Source: Anaerocolumna sp. AGMB13020
Lineage (GTDB): Bacteria > Bacillota > Clostridia > Lachnospirales > Lachnospiraceae
Length of the DNA stretch: 64,000 nt
NCBI RefSeq assembly: GCF_033100115.1
Contig: NZ_CP136910.1
Span: forward strand, 5,534,001-5,598,000
Direction of reading: 5' to 3'
Numbering within the stretch: the first letter of the stretch is position 1; the number at the start of each line of letters is the position of its first letter. The notes below the pieces were generated by a model. That model had not been told where the DNA came from. It worked only from the letters and a program-made list of their open reading frames with translations, and made no database searches. Below are positions 1 through 8,681 of this stretch, one piece after another. The translations under genes were made by a program, and so were the position numbers.

Positions 1-2125
1 TTGTTAAGCCCAGTTTATATTTGGCATAACCTTGATAGCTGAATAAAAGAGGATTATTGTCCTGGCATAAGGATAATAGTATTACCGCATCTTCATATAA
101 GCCCGCATTGATGTAATCAAGAGAAAGGGTTAGGTAATTGTGCGCTTCCTGACGCATTCTCTCTATAAAGAAAGCGAGAGAGTTATCCTGCAGGGCTTTC
201 TCAAAAATACAACCCATATATAAGGGATCTATCACAAGACTTTCTTCCAGGAATATTTTATTCTCTCTGGAGAGTTTACGAAGCAGTGCTGCTTTCAGAT
301 TTCTACTTTTCATATTATGCCAGTTATGAAGCATGGATTTTTCTGCAAATTCCAGAGCTTCTTCGTAACAGGCTTTTCTGGCAGAAAGGCAGGAAAGCCA
401 GTAGAAACCTGCACTCATGGTTTCAGCGCTCCAGGTGGATTTATAAAAGGCATCATATGCCAGATCTTCTTTGTCTACTGCTGCGAGGGCAAGACCCAGG
501 TTGAAATAGCACTCCCCGGAATAAGGGTTAGGATTCTTCCAGGTCTGTTTCTTGATGGCTGCTTCGAAGTAAGGGATACTTTCTTTTAGAAAACCCCGTT
601 TATATAAGAGAAGGCCATATCCGTTATTTATTCTGATATCCGTAGTATCGCGTCTTAAACCTTCCAGATAGTAATCGGCAGGATCATAAGTGGCATGACG
701 GTATTGTTCCAGATGAGAAGCGGCCAGATATAACTCTTCAAGAGATTTCATATCAGCAGGCGCTTTCATGGGTTCAGCTGCTTCCGGAATGGGTTTTAAT
801 TCTTTTTCATACAACTTATAACTTACCAGGGTTTTATTATCGCAGTTGACAGTGATACTACAGTCTGATAGCTTTTGGGGTGCTGTAAACACTACTGTAA
901 GACATTTCTCCGGTGTGAGATTGGCCGTGGTCTCTGATAATATCTGGTCGCCGACCGTCACTTTAACAGAGGATTGATTGTAAATACCGCTGACATATAC
1001 TTTTAAGATTGCCGTACCCTCCTGGCCTTGTTCCAGGCTTACTGCAGCATCTTTGGTTGCATTGCCAACCCTGCCTACACCTTTATAAGGCATAAAATAC
1101 TGGACAAAGGTTTTTTCCTCGTGAGGTTTCAGCCAGGTAAAATCAGGCTGGTTGTCTGTAAATACACCAGTCATTAATTCAATATAAGGTCCGTCACTGT
1201 CGGTGAGATTATTATCCCAGGTTCTTCCAAAATCACCATTTCCCCAAGTCCACTGCTTCTTGCCGGGAGAAAAATGATGATCAGCTACATGAAGCAGACC
1301 AGCTTCTCTTTTCTCGTCATAATTACCGATAAAGTCGTAGTCAGAATGGGCAGCCATATAGGAAGTAGGTACTTTGACATTTTTGTAACGTGATATATCC
1401 ACGCCGGCAGAATAGTCACATTTATAATATTCACCTGTTGCTATAGGGAAGGTTGATACAGCACGTTTTCCATGATCCATTACTGCATTCACATCGGGAG
1501 GGAATACGGAGTAAGTATCATCGTTAACAGGCACGGCAGGATTAGCCCACCAAAGAAAGGTTTGCGGCAGATCAGTAGGATTGTAGAGCTGTCCTTTTAT
1601 TTCGATGTATGCTTTTTCGGGATAGAGTGTAATAGCGGCCATTCCCTTGGTACCATACATTTTATCAATTTCGCTGATAAAAACCGTAGAAGAGCCGTCC
1701 TGGTTCTCACAAAGAGAATAGTCTACCGGTGAATAAGTAGAGGGCCTGTGGTGCTGCGGCCAGTTAAACTCGATACCGCCGGAGATCCAAGGACCGGTAA
1801 GACCGACCAGTGCCGGCTTGATCACGTGATTGTAATAGACAAAATCATATCCGTTGGTTTTATCATAAGCACGCTGTATTCTGCCTCCGAGCTCCGGCAG
1901 AATCATAATTTTTAAGTACTCATTTTCAAGAAATACAGCTTTATAACTAACTTCTTCTTTCACATCTGAGATTTTTTCTGTTACTGGCAGAGGATATACC
2001 TTACCGGTACTTCCCTGATAGGCTCTTCTTTCAAGGAATAGAGGACTTTTCTCTGGGGGATGTACTTTGTAAGTAGGTATGATTAGGATCTCTTCCCAGA
2101 GCTTAACTTTATTTATTGAATTCAT
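1..2125 (-). CDS. DUF5107 / TPR protein, C-terminus cut by window edge
   Basis: The frame is open from an ATG at 2125 to the left window edge (708 codons seen, no stop). A strong ribosome binding site (AGGAAGGAG) lies just upstream at about 2132-2140. The N-terminal half carries the galactose-mutarotase-like DUF5107 signature, with short motifs such as LPELGGRIQ and GGIEFNWPQHH. The C-terminal part is built of helical TPR-like repeats (for example PYFEAAI and YFNLGLALA). Proteins of this family in gut Bacteroidetes and clostridia sit with sugar catabolism genes, but no reaction has been established that I can name. A divergently transcribed AraC regulator 180 bp away is its likely regulator. 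Family assignment is fairly secure; function is open. Confidence 0.85.
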   Translation of the reverse strand, partial: MNSINKVKLWEEILIIPTYKVHPPEKSPLFLERRAYQGSTGKVYPLPVTEKISDVKEEVSYKAVFLENEYLKIMILPELGGRIQRAYDKTNGYDFVYYNHVIKPALVGLTGPWISGGIEFNWPQHHRPSTYSPVDYSLCENQDGSSTVFISEIDKMYGTKGMAAITLYPEKAYIEIKGQLYNPTDLPQTFLWWANPAVPVNDDTYSVFPPDVNAVMDHGKRAVSTFPIATGEYYKCDYSAGVDISRYKNVKVPTSYMAAHSDYDFIGNYDEKREAGLLHVADHHFSPGKKQWTWGNGDFGRTWDNNLTDSDGPYIELMTGVFTDNQPDFTWLKPHEEKTFVQYFMPYKGVGRVGNATKDAAVSLEQGQEGTAILKVYVSGIYNQSSVKVTVGDQILSETTANLTPEKCLTVVFTAPQKLSDCSITVNCDNKTLVSYKLYEKELKPIPEAAEPMKAPADMKSLEELYLAASHLEQYRHATYDPADYYLEGLRRDTTDIRINNGYGLLLYKRGFLKESIPYFEAAIKKQTWKNPNPYSGECYFNLGLALAAVDKEDLAYDAFYKSTWSAETMSAGFYWLSCLSARKACYEEALEFAEKSMLHNWHNMKSRNLKAALLRKLSRENKIFLEESLVIDPLYMGCIFEKALQDNSLAFFIERMRQEAHNYLTLSLDYINAGLYEDAVILLSLCQDNNPLLFSYQGYAKYKLGLT

Positions 2126-2308
2126 GTAATACTCCTTCCTATTATTATAAGGGTTTGATGATAATATCATGTTTTGATTCTACCTCAAAATTGAGACTCT
2201 ATAAATGGCATATCGTAATAAAAGATGGACAATATTCCACCAATATGCTATGTTTACGATATGAGCATATTTGATGATAAAAAGAAAGACGGCTTCAAAG
2301 GAGAGCGA

Positions 2309-3181
2309 ATGATCGTGATTCCGACAGAAGCCTTTAAGGATTATACGGAGCATCCTCAGATTAGAAGACTATACCTAACGGATGTAGGTTATTTCCCCCA
2401 GGCAGAACATCATTACAGGGAAAGGAAGGATGGAATAGAAGAGTACATTTTTATGTACTGTATGGAAGGCAGCGGAATAATAGAAATAGAGGGAAAAGAA
2501 TATAGTCTTAAAGATAATGAGGCATTTTGTATTCCAAGGCTCAAAGGACATAAATATTATGCTTGTCCGGACAGGCCCTGGAGTATTCTTTGGGTGCATT
2601 TTAAAGGGGAGGATATCACCTATTACCCTCTGGAGGAATGTATTACAATAAAGTTTGGCTCCAATCATGCCGGTAATCGTATGCTGTTTCTGTTTGAACT
2701 ATTGTTCCGTGTATTGGAGGGAAATTATACACTTGGTAACTTTATATATATTTCACAAGTGCTATCCTTAATACTGGCTGAGGCATATAACCGGGAAAAA
2801 CAGCATACGGCCCTGGACCAGAACAGACATGTAACTGACGTCATTAAATATATGTACCAGCATATGAATGAAGAATTATCCCTGGAGCAGATTGTGGAAG
2901 CGTTTAATCTTTCAAAGAGCTATCTGAATGCGGTATTTAAGAAACATACCAGCCATTCGCCAATGGACTTTTATATTCAGCTTAAGATGAAGGAGGCTTG
3001 CAAACTCCTTCGTGCCACAGATTCGTATATCTATGAAGTGGCTCTTAAATTAGGCTACAAGGACCAGTATTATTTCTCAAGAATCTTTAAAAAGGTTGTA
3101 GGTATTTCACCCAAAGAATATAAGAATAGTGAATATTTTCATTTTGAGAAGGATGGCAGGCTGAATGGTAACAGAAGATAA
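2309..3181 (+). CDS. AraC family transcriptional regulator
   Basis: The protein has an N-terminal cupin-like sensor domain (roughly residues 15-150) and two C-terminal AraC helix-turn-helix motifs (last 100 residues, ending in the typical GYKDQYYFSRIFKK...G.SPKEY pattern). The ATG at 2309 is chosen because AAAGGAGAG lies 4-6 bases upstream. An in-frame ATG at 2225 would add 28 residues that look unlike the family and has no ribosome binding site. AraC regulators of this layout sense sugars or their derivatives and activate neighbouring carbohydrate genes. The divergent DUF5107 gene is the obvious candidate target. Which ligand it binds cannot be read from the sequence. Confidence 0.9.
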   Translation: MIVIPTEAFKDYTEHPQIRRLYLTDVGYFPQAEHHYRERKDGIEEYIFMYCMEGSGIIEIEGKEYSLKDNEAFCIPRLKGHKYYACPDRPWSILWVHFKGEDITYYPLEECITIKFGSNHAGNRMLFLFELLFRVLEGNYTLGNFIYISQVLSLILAEAYNREKQHTALDQNRHVTDVIKYMYQHMNEELSLEQIVEAFNLSKSYLNAVFKKHTSHSPMDFYIQLKMKEACKLLRATDSYIYEVALKLGYKDQYYFSRIFKKVVGISPKEYKNSEYFHFEKDGRLNGNRR

Positions 3182-3302
3182 AAAGTACAGGCAAATGATA
3201 AATTTCTATAAATTATAATTTAATTCTTTTTTAGGAAAGGCACTTAATAACAGTAAGAGGCATAGATTAATTATAAACCCCTATTATTGAGGTGCTTTTG
3301 CA

Positions 3303-3944
3303 GTGAAATCTTTTCCAAAGCCACTGAGCGCCAAGGAAGAAACGGAAATCCTTTGCCGTTGTATGGAAGGAAGCAAAGAAGCAAGGGATATCCTGATTGA
3401 ACGTAATCTCCGTCTGGTAGCACATATTGTAAAAAAATACAATTCGGCGGATAGAGAAATAGATGACTTAATATCCATTGGCACAATTGGTTTAATAAAA
3501 GCAATCGATACCTTTGACCCGGATAAAGGAATACGGCTAGCCACCTATGCTTCTAGGTGTATAGATAATGAGCTTCTGATGATGTTAAGGAGCGGTAAAC
3601 GACAGGCGAAAGAAGTTTATCTGTATGAACCTATAGGTTCCGATAAGGAAGGGCATGAAATCAATCTTCTGGATATTATTGAGAGCTCTGAATCAGACAT
3701 TATCGAAGAAATAGAATTGCAAGGTAATGTTAAGCGTCTGTATGAGTTGGTAAATAAGGTTCTGAATAAAAGAGAGCGGCAGATTATTGAGATGCGGTAC
3801 GGATTGAATTCACAGGAAGAGATTACACAAAGGGAGATAGCCAGTAAAATAGGTATTTCCAGATCTTATGTTTCTAGAATTGAGAAGAAGGCATTAAAGA
3901 AATTAAGAGAATATTTTGATAAAGAATACCGGGATCCATATTAA
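3303..3944 (+). CDS. sigK: Sporulation sigma factor SigK, without pro-sequence
   Basis: A 213-residue sigma-70 family factor. Region 2 is nearly textbook SigK (NLRLVAHIVKK, DLISIGTIGLIKAID, ATYASRCI.NE). Region 4 carries TQREIASKIGISRSYVSRIEKKALKKL. It starts at a GTG with a GAGGTG ribosome binding site 8 bases upstream, and an in-frame TGA at 3288-3290 blocks any longer form. The protein therefore begins directly at the FPKPLS motif and lacks the roughly 20-residue hydrophobic pro-peptide of Bacillus SigK. From family knowledge it directs late mother-cell transcription during sporulation. The gene is a single intact reading frame, so no skin-type insertion is present. It converges on the DivIVA-like gene through a shared terminator. 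Confidence 0.9.
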   Translation: MKSFPKPLSAKEETEILCRCMEGSKEARDILIERNLRLVAHIVKKYNSADREIDDLISIGTIGLIKAIDTFDPDKGIRLATYASRCIDNELLMMLRSGKRQAKEVYLYEPIGSDKEGHEINLLDIIESSESDIIEEIELQGNVKRLYELVNKVLNKRERQIIEMRYGLNSQEEITQREIASKIGISRSYVSRIEKKALKKLREYFDKEYRDPY

Positions 3945-3966
3945 TGATATAAAGTAAAAAAGAAAG

Positions 3967-4010
3967 GTGCTGTTTCCAAACGTATATAATAGTCTGGAAA
4001 CAGCACTTTT
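3967..4010. terminator. Bidirectional terminator between sigK and DivIVA-like gene
   Basis: A perfect 12-bp stem (3967-3978 with 3995-4006) is followed by TTTT on the plus strand and by a T-rich run on the minus strand (AAAAAAGAAAG upstream). It lies between two converging genes and can serve both. Confidence 0.85.
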
Positions 4011-4078
4011 ATCTATTTTATAGCTTATGATGAGTAGTTCGAAGTCAAGTGAAAGGCCATGCTGCAATCACCAGGAAT

Positions 4079-5134
4079 TTATGGATTTACTCTGCGAATT
4101 TCTTTAAAGACAAAAGGTTTTACCTCTTTATTGTTTAAAAGAGTTACTTCAGCAGCAGTTGCAGGCTGATCAGGAAGTTCTGCCTCTGCTTCCTTCCCAT
4201 AAGCACCGGACCCCTCCACAAATTGATTCATGATCACGTTCATACTATTGGAGAGCTTATCAAGGTTAAAGTCATATTCGGTCATTTTGCTGTAGATATC
4301 GTCATTATCCGATAGATTTGCATGGAATTCAGTTGCATTCTTAAAGAATTCACGGACCATTTTGCTGTACTCATTCTGGCGCTGTTCCATAAGCTCATTC
4401 ATTCTGACACTGTTTTCATTTACCAGCTTATAAAATTCTCTCATCTGATGGTGCATATAATCCATAACTTCTTTTCGCATTCTCGTCATATCCTTATAAG
4501 CCTGTAAGGTAACAGCAGAAGAGTGCTTCAGATTCTGCTCCCTGGATTCTGTGATATTCGCTGCGGCCTGTTCCTCAAGGGAGGCAGTTGATATTACAAG
4601 CTCCTCCTTTAGCTGCTCGATTTCAGTCCTTGCTTTATCCAGCTCTTCGGATGCAGCAATCAATTCATAAGACTTATCAGCAAGAGCTCTTTCCAGTAAA
4701 GCTTTGTTTTCTTTCTCTTTCTCTAGCTGCGACTGTAAACTTTCCATAAAGGAATAATCCACTAGACTGCTTGCATCAGCATTTTGCAGCTGTAGTTCAG
4801 AGATATGTGCATTTAAGGTATCATTCTGCTGCTGTAAAAGAGTAAGCTGCTCTTTTAATTCAGAATATTTCTGGGTATAGTCCGTTACTTCCTGTGAGAG
4901 TGAAGCTGTCTGGGATAAAAGCTCGTCCTTTTCATCGTTTAGCTGTTTGAGTTCTTCTTCAAGTTTCTTTACATCAGCTTCTAAGAGATTGGCTTTCGCA
5001 CCATTGGTCTCGTTATTCTTAACCTGTGTTTTTAATGTTGTGATAGTACCGTTCAAGCTCTCGTTTTCTTCACGAAGAGTATTTAACATTACATCAACCT
5101 CAGATACGCTATAACCAAATAAGCCTTTTTTCAT
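4079..5134 (-). CDS. DivIVA-like coiled-coil protein
   Basis: The first 20 residues (KKGLFGYSVSEVDVMLNTL) match the DivIVA membrane-targeting signature of a G-Y-x-x-x-E-V-D turn. About 210 residues of heptad-rich coiled coil follow, then a more variable C-terminal half. No transmembrane segment is visible. From family knowledge such proteins bind curved membrane at poles or septa and recruit cell-division, wall or spore factors. The ribosome binding site GGAGGG lies upstream of the ATG at 5134. At 351 residues it is about twice the length of B. subtilis DivIVA, so it is better called DivIVA-like than DivIVA. Lying next to sigK does not by itself imply a sporulation role. Confidence 0.65.
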   Translation of the reverse strand: MKKGLFGYSVSEVDVMLNTLREENESLNGTITTLKTQVKNNETNGAKANLLEADVKKLEEELKQLNDEKDELLSQTASLSQEVTDYTQKYSELKEQLTLLQQQNDTLNAHISELQLQNADASSLVDYSFMESLQSQLEKEKENKALLERALADKSYELIAASEELDKARTEIEQLKEELVISTASLEEQAAANITESREQNLKHSSAVTLQAYKDMTRMRKEVMDYMHHQMREFYKLVNENSVRMNELMEQRQNEYSKMVREFFKNATEFHANLSDNDDIYSKMTEYDFNLDKLSNSMNVIMNQFVEGSGAYGKEAEAELPDQPATAAEVTLLNNKEVKPFVFKEIRRVNP

Positions 5135-5476
5135 AACAATTATCCCTCCGCTAAATTAGATTGGTTTAATTGGGTTACAATTATAACATCTACAATTAAA
5201 ACATCTATCAGTTATATTGATATATTTATAAACAAACTATTTTTTCGCTTCATCGATTACGTTTATAATCTTATCGTAAGTTATAATATTTGTCAACCAA
5301 AGACAAAAAATTCCATAAACTACATTGGAAGATAAAAGTTAACATATCATTCTGTAAATCCAGAAAATAATATTCCGTAAAGAACGTATGTCCGGTTCAT
5401 GCGACATAATATGATAAGTAAAGACTTTTTACTTAAAAAATCATGAAAAATTGTATTTGTAAATAGTCAATTAGGC

Positions 5477-5505
5477 TTGAAATCAGAGAATATTTATATT
5501 ATAGT
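5477..5505 (+). promoter_or_regulatory. Sigma-A type promoter of the exopolysaccharide operon
   Basis: TTGAAA (5477-5482) and TATAGT (5500-5505) are separated by exactly 17 bp, 50 bp before the first gene of the operon. The rest of the 5135-5556 gap holds AT-rich sequence and a weak 7-bp hairpin near 5416-5436. I saw no match to a c-di-GMP riboswitch. Confidence 0.55.
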
Positions 5506-5556
5506 TAGGTTCAGGATGAAATTGAAGTATTCTTTTACAGGAGTGAAAATATTAAT

Positions 5557-7734
5557 ATGAGCAGCATCCTAATTGTAGGAAGTTACGGTTCGTTTACCAA
5601 CGAACTGATAAATAAGTTTTATAAAGAAAATTGGCGTATTTATACATTAATCTGTAATAAAAAGCTTATTAAGCCTGCTCATGTGTTCGAACAATATGTG
5701 TTTAAATACGATAGCGACAGCGTAAGAACGCTTATTAACAGCAGCCGCCCGGATGTTATCCTTTTTACAGGTGCCTATGACCCTTATTATAAATGGGAAG
5801 ACGAGAGTGCGGTGGAGGACTCCTTAAACTATGTGACAGGTCTCAGCAATCTCTTGATGAGCGCGGCAATGCTTGGTACAAGACATTTCATTTATATATC
5901 CTCCGAAAAAGTTTTTGAGGATGAATATATCATTGATATCAAGGAGGATTTACAAACCTCACCCAACAGTGTGAAAGGGATGACAATATCACAGGGTGAG
6001 AATCTGGCAATGCATTTTAAACAGACCACGCAAATGGAAGTAAGTGTAATTAGATTAGCCGGTATGTATGGTATACCTGCAGATCGTAAAGCCTGCAGAG
6101 ATATTTATTCGGGGATGTGCCTAAAAGCTCTGGTTTCAGGGCGTTTACAGGTTAATGCCAAGAAAGGGCTGTCGGCTTTGTTTGTAAAGGATGCAGTAGA
6201 AGGCTTATTTCTTCTAGTAAACGCACCAGAGAGAAAGCATGTTATTTATCATATCTCGTCTCTGGAAGAAGTGACAGAGGATATCATAGCCAGACTGATA
6301 CAGGAAAAGCTATCGAACCAGATTGATATTGTAGATCAGACAGTTGGCCTTAAGAGCAGGCTTATTCTGTCAAACAGCAGATTTCTTGAAGAGTTTCCGC
6401 TGGAAATCAGAAACAGCTATAAGGACATAATTCCACAGATTATTATGTACATGAACAGACATAAGAATTTGTTTTTGCATAGTGATGAGAAATATCAGGG
6501 CAAGGGGTTAGGGCATCGTGTACTCAGGGTACTAAAAAAAGCTTTTCCTTTCTTAGAAAGCCTGGTATTTTTTATACCTTTTTTTATTCTGAACAATCAA
6601 ACGGTAGGAAATGATTATTTCGGCGGGATTAATTTCTATTTACTTTATGTACTTTTATTTGCAGTGATTCACGGCAGGCAGCAGGCTATTTTAGCATCGC
6701 TGCTCAGTGTTATAGGTTATTGTTACCGGCAGTTATATTCAACTTCCGGCTTTTCCTTATTAATAGATATCAATACTTACATCTGGATCGCGCAAATTTT
6801 TGTTGTAGGGCTTACAGTGGGACATTTAAAGGATAAGTTTCGGGATATGGAAGCTGATAAAAACGAGCAGATAGATTTTATGTCAGAGCGGCTGAATGAT
6901 ATAACCATAATCAATTCCAGTAATATAAAGATCAAGAACTATTATGCTGAAAAAATCATCAGCAGCACGGAAAGTATCGGCCGTATCTATGATATAACCT
7001 CAAGACTCGATAAGGCTGCTACAGGTGAAGTACTGTTTGCCGCTTTGGATACACTGTCAGAAATCATGAATACACCCAATGTATCAATATATCTGGTATC
7101 AAATACTTCTTATTGCCGCCTTGCTACTGCCTCCAGTGAGAAAGCACGTTCTCTTGGAAAATCAGTTTCTATGGGAACATACCATGTGATCTTTGATGTA
7201 TTGAAAGAAAAGCAGGTATATATAAATCGCACATTAGACAGTAATCTGCCAATGATGGCCAGTGCGTTATTTGATGAAAAGGAGAATATGAGAATTGTTA
7301 TATTCCTGTGGGAGATACCTTATGAACAGATGACCTTATATCAGGCAAATCTTCTTACGATTGTCGGAGCATTGGTTTATTCGGTAGTCGTTCGGGACGC
7401 CGACTATCTGGATGCTCTGGCTTACCGCCGTTATATTTCGGATACGGCTATTCTGCAGGAATCCGCTTACCACGAAATGCTGGAGATTTATAAGCAGGCC
7501 GCCAGGAAGGGTTATGCGGATCTATGTGAGTTCTATGTTCATGCGGGAAGTAAGCCTCTGAAAGAGCTTAGCGATACGATCAAACCTCTGCTTAGAGAAA
7601 CGGATTATATTGGCGCAATGGCAGACGGAAGTCTGGCAATCCTTCTTACAAATACCAATGAGACAGAATCGGTCTATGTAAGAAAACGTCTGGAAGAGAA
7701 GAATATTAAAACCTATTTGGAAAAGGAGCTATGA
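5557..7734 (+). CDS. pelD: PelD-like c-di-GMP receptor fused to an SDR-like domain
   Basis: Four parts are visible in 725 residues. Residues 1-300 are an extended SDR/epimerase-like Rossmann domain. Residues 332-423 hold about four membrane helices. Residues 424-470 are a short coiled stretch. Residues 478-620 look like a GAF domain, followed to the end by a degenerate GGDEF domain. The GGDEF signature is replaced by MADGS, but the RxxD inhibitory site (R680-E-T-D683) in front of it is kept, which is the c-di-GMP binding layout known for PelD. In the SDR part the usual YxxxK pair is replaced by M142 and Q146, so it is probably not an active oxidoreductase or epimerase. It is the first gene of the operon, followed 7 bp later by a PelE-like gene. 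From family knowledge PelD activates polymer synthesis when c-di-GMP is bound. Confidence 0.75.
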   Translation: MSSILIVGSYGSFTNELINKFYKENWRIYTLICNKKLIKPAHVFEQYVFKYDSDSVRTLINSSRPDVILFTGAYDPYYKWEDESAVEDSLNYVTGLSNLLMSAAMLGTRHFIYISSEKVFEDEYIIDIKEDLQTSPNSVKGMTISQGENLAMHFKQTTQMEVSVIRLAGMYGIPADRKACRDIYSGMCLKALVSGRLQVNAKKGLSALFVKDAVEGLFLLVNAPERKHVIYHISSLEEVTEDIIARLIQEKLSNQIDIVDQTVGLKSRLILSNSRFLEEFPLEIRNSYKDIIPQIIMYMNRHKNLFLHSDEKYQGKGLGHRVLRVLKKAFPFLESLVFFIPFFILNNQTVGNDYFGGINFYLLYVLLFAVIHGRQQAILASLLSVIGYCYRQLYSTSGFSLLIDINTYIWIAQIFVVGLTVGHLKDKFRDMEADKNEQIDFMSERLNDITIINSSNIKIKNYYAEKIISSTESIGRIYDITSRLDKAATGEVLFAALDTLSEIMNTPNVSIYLVSNTSYCRLATASSEKARSLGKSVSMGTYHVIFDVLKEKQVYINRTLDSNLPMMASALFDEKENMRIVIFLWEIPYEQMTLYQANLLTIVGALVYSVVVRDADYLDALAYRRYISDTAILQESAYHEMLEIYKQAARKGYADLCEFYVHAGSKPLKELSDTIKPLLRETDYIGAMADGSLAILLTNTNETESVYVRKRLEEKNIKTYLEKEL

Positions 7735-7741
7735 GAACAGT

Positions 7742-8662
7742 ATGAATACAGCAGGACTTTGGCCTGTTCTGATAATTTTAACAGGGAACTCTATCCTGGC
7801 ATTTATCATCTTTATCGCAGCCTTCTTTCAAAAAAAGGGACAGAAAAGCACTGCGTTCATGTTATCCTGGTTTCTGTTCATTGTACCGCTTTTTGGCCTT
7901 ATCTATATATTGCTTGGCCAATTCTTTAAATACTTAAACAGAAAGAAAAATGTTGATATGAGCGATATAAGCTTCAACCAGAACAGAGAGAAACTTATAT
8001 TGCCGCCAGACAGTGAAACGGAGATGAATTACGTACCGATACAGGATGCTATGGCAGTCTCTGATACGGCAAGCCTTCGAAGACTCCTTCTTGATACTCT
8101 GAGAAACAACGCAAAGAAAACCGTATCCAGCATAGCAGTTGCAATGAACAGCAGTGATACCGAAACTTCCCACTATGCGGCTTCTATTATACTGGATGCC
8201 CTGTCGGAATGCCGTACCACGGCTCAGAATATGATTGATCAAATGCAGAAGCATCCGGAGGATGTTGAAATGAATCTGCTTACACTTGACTATATACATG
8301 AAATTCTTAATATGAAAATTATGAATGATATAGAGCAGAAATCTTATATCTATATTATGGACAATGTTGCAGAGAATCTATTTACACATAACCTCTGGTA
8401 TATGACTGCCGCTCATTATTTGTGGATGACTGATTTTTTTATTTCTGTCAAAGACTATAATATGGCAGATAAATGGGTTACCAGAGCCGGTAAATACAGA
8501 CCGGGGATGCTTGAGACTTATAAGGCTTATCTGCATCTGTATTTTGAACAGCAAAACAGAGCCGCTTTCTTAACTTGCCTGAATGAATTAAGAGAGACGA
8601 GCATCATAGCAGATGAAGAAATTATGAACCTGTTCCGCTTATATGGCGGAAAGAACGGATAA
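7742..8662 (+). CDS. pelE: PelE-like membrane/TPR protein
   Basis: Two N-terminal membrane helices (about residues 7-27 and 38-60) are followed by a cytoplasmic helical region (90-306) resembling TPR or HEAT-like repeats. This is the architecture of PelE, which in Pseudomonas bridges PelD and the PelF glycosyltransferase at the inner membrane. It is placed directly between the PelD-like gene and the rest of the Pel core. Sequence similarity alone is weak, so the name depends mostly on architecture and position. Its end overlaps an alternative upstream start of the next gene, which suggests translational coupling. Confidence 0.6.
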   Translation: MNTAGLWPVLIILTGNSILAFIIFIAAFFQKKGQKSTAFMLSWFLFIVPLFGLIYILLGQFFKYLNRKKNVDMSDISFNQNREKLILPPDSETEMNYVPIQDAMAVSDTASLRRLLLDTLRNNAKKTVSSIAVAMNSSDTETSHYAASIILDALSECRTTAQNMIDQMQKHPEDVEMNLLTLDYIHEILNMKIMNDIEQKSYIYIMDNVAENLFTHNLWYMTAAHYLWMTDFFISVKDYNMADKWVTRAGKYRPGMLETYKAYLHLYFEQQNRAAFLTCLNELRETSIIADEEIMNLFRLYGGKNG

Positions 8663-8681
8663 GGTAGAAAGAAAAGGGACA

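Noticed and set aside
286..589. Plus-strand open frames opposite the DUF5107 gene
   Set aside because: Both overlap a long minus-strand frame with clear family motifs; their compositions look random.
5135..5556. c-di-GMP riboswitch before the Pel-type operon
   Set aside because: I looked for the conserved cores of both known classes and found no match; only a promoter and a weak hairpin are visible.
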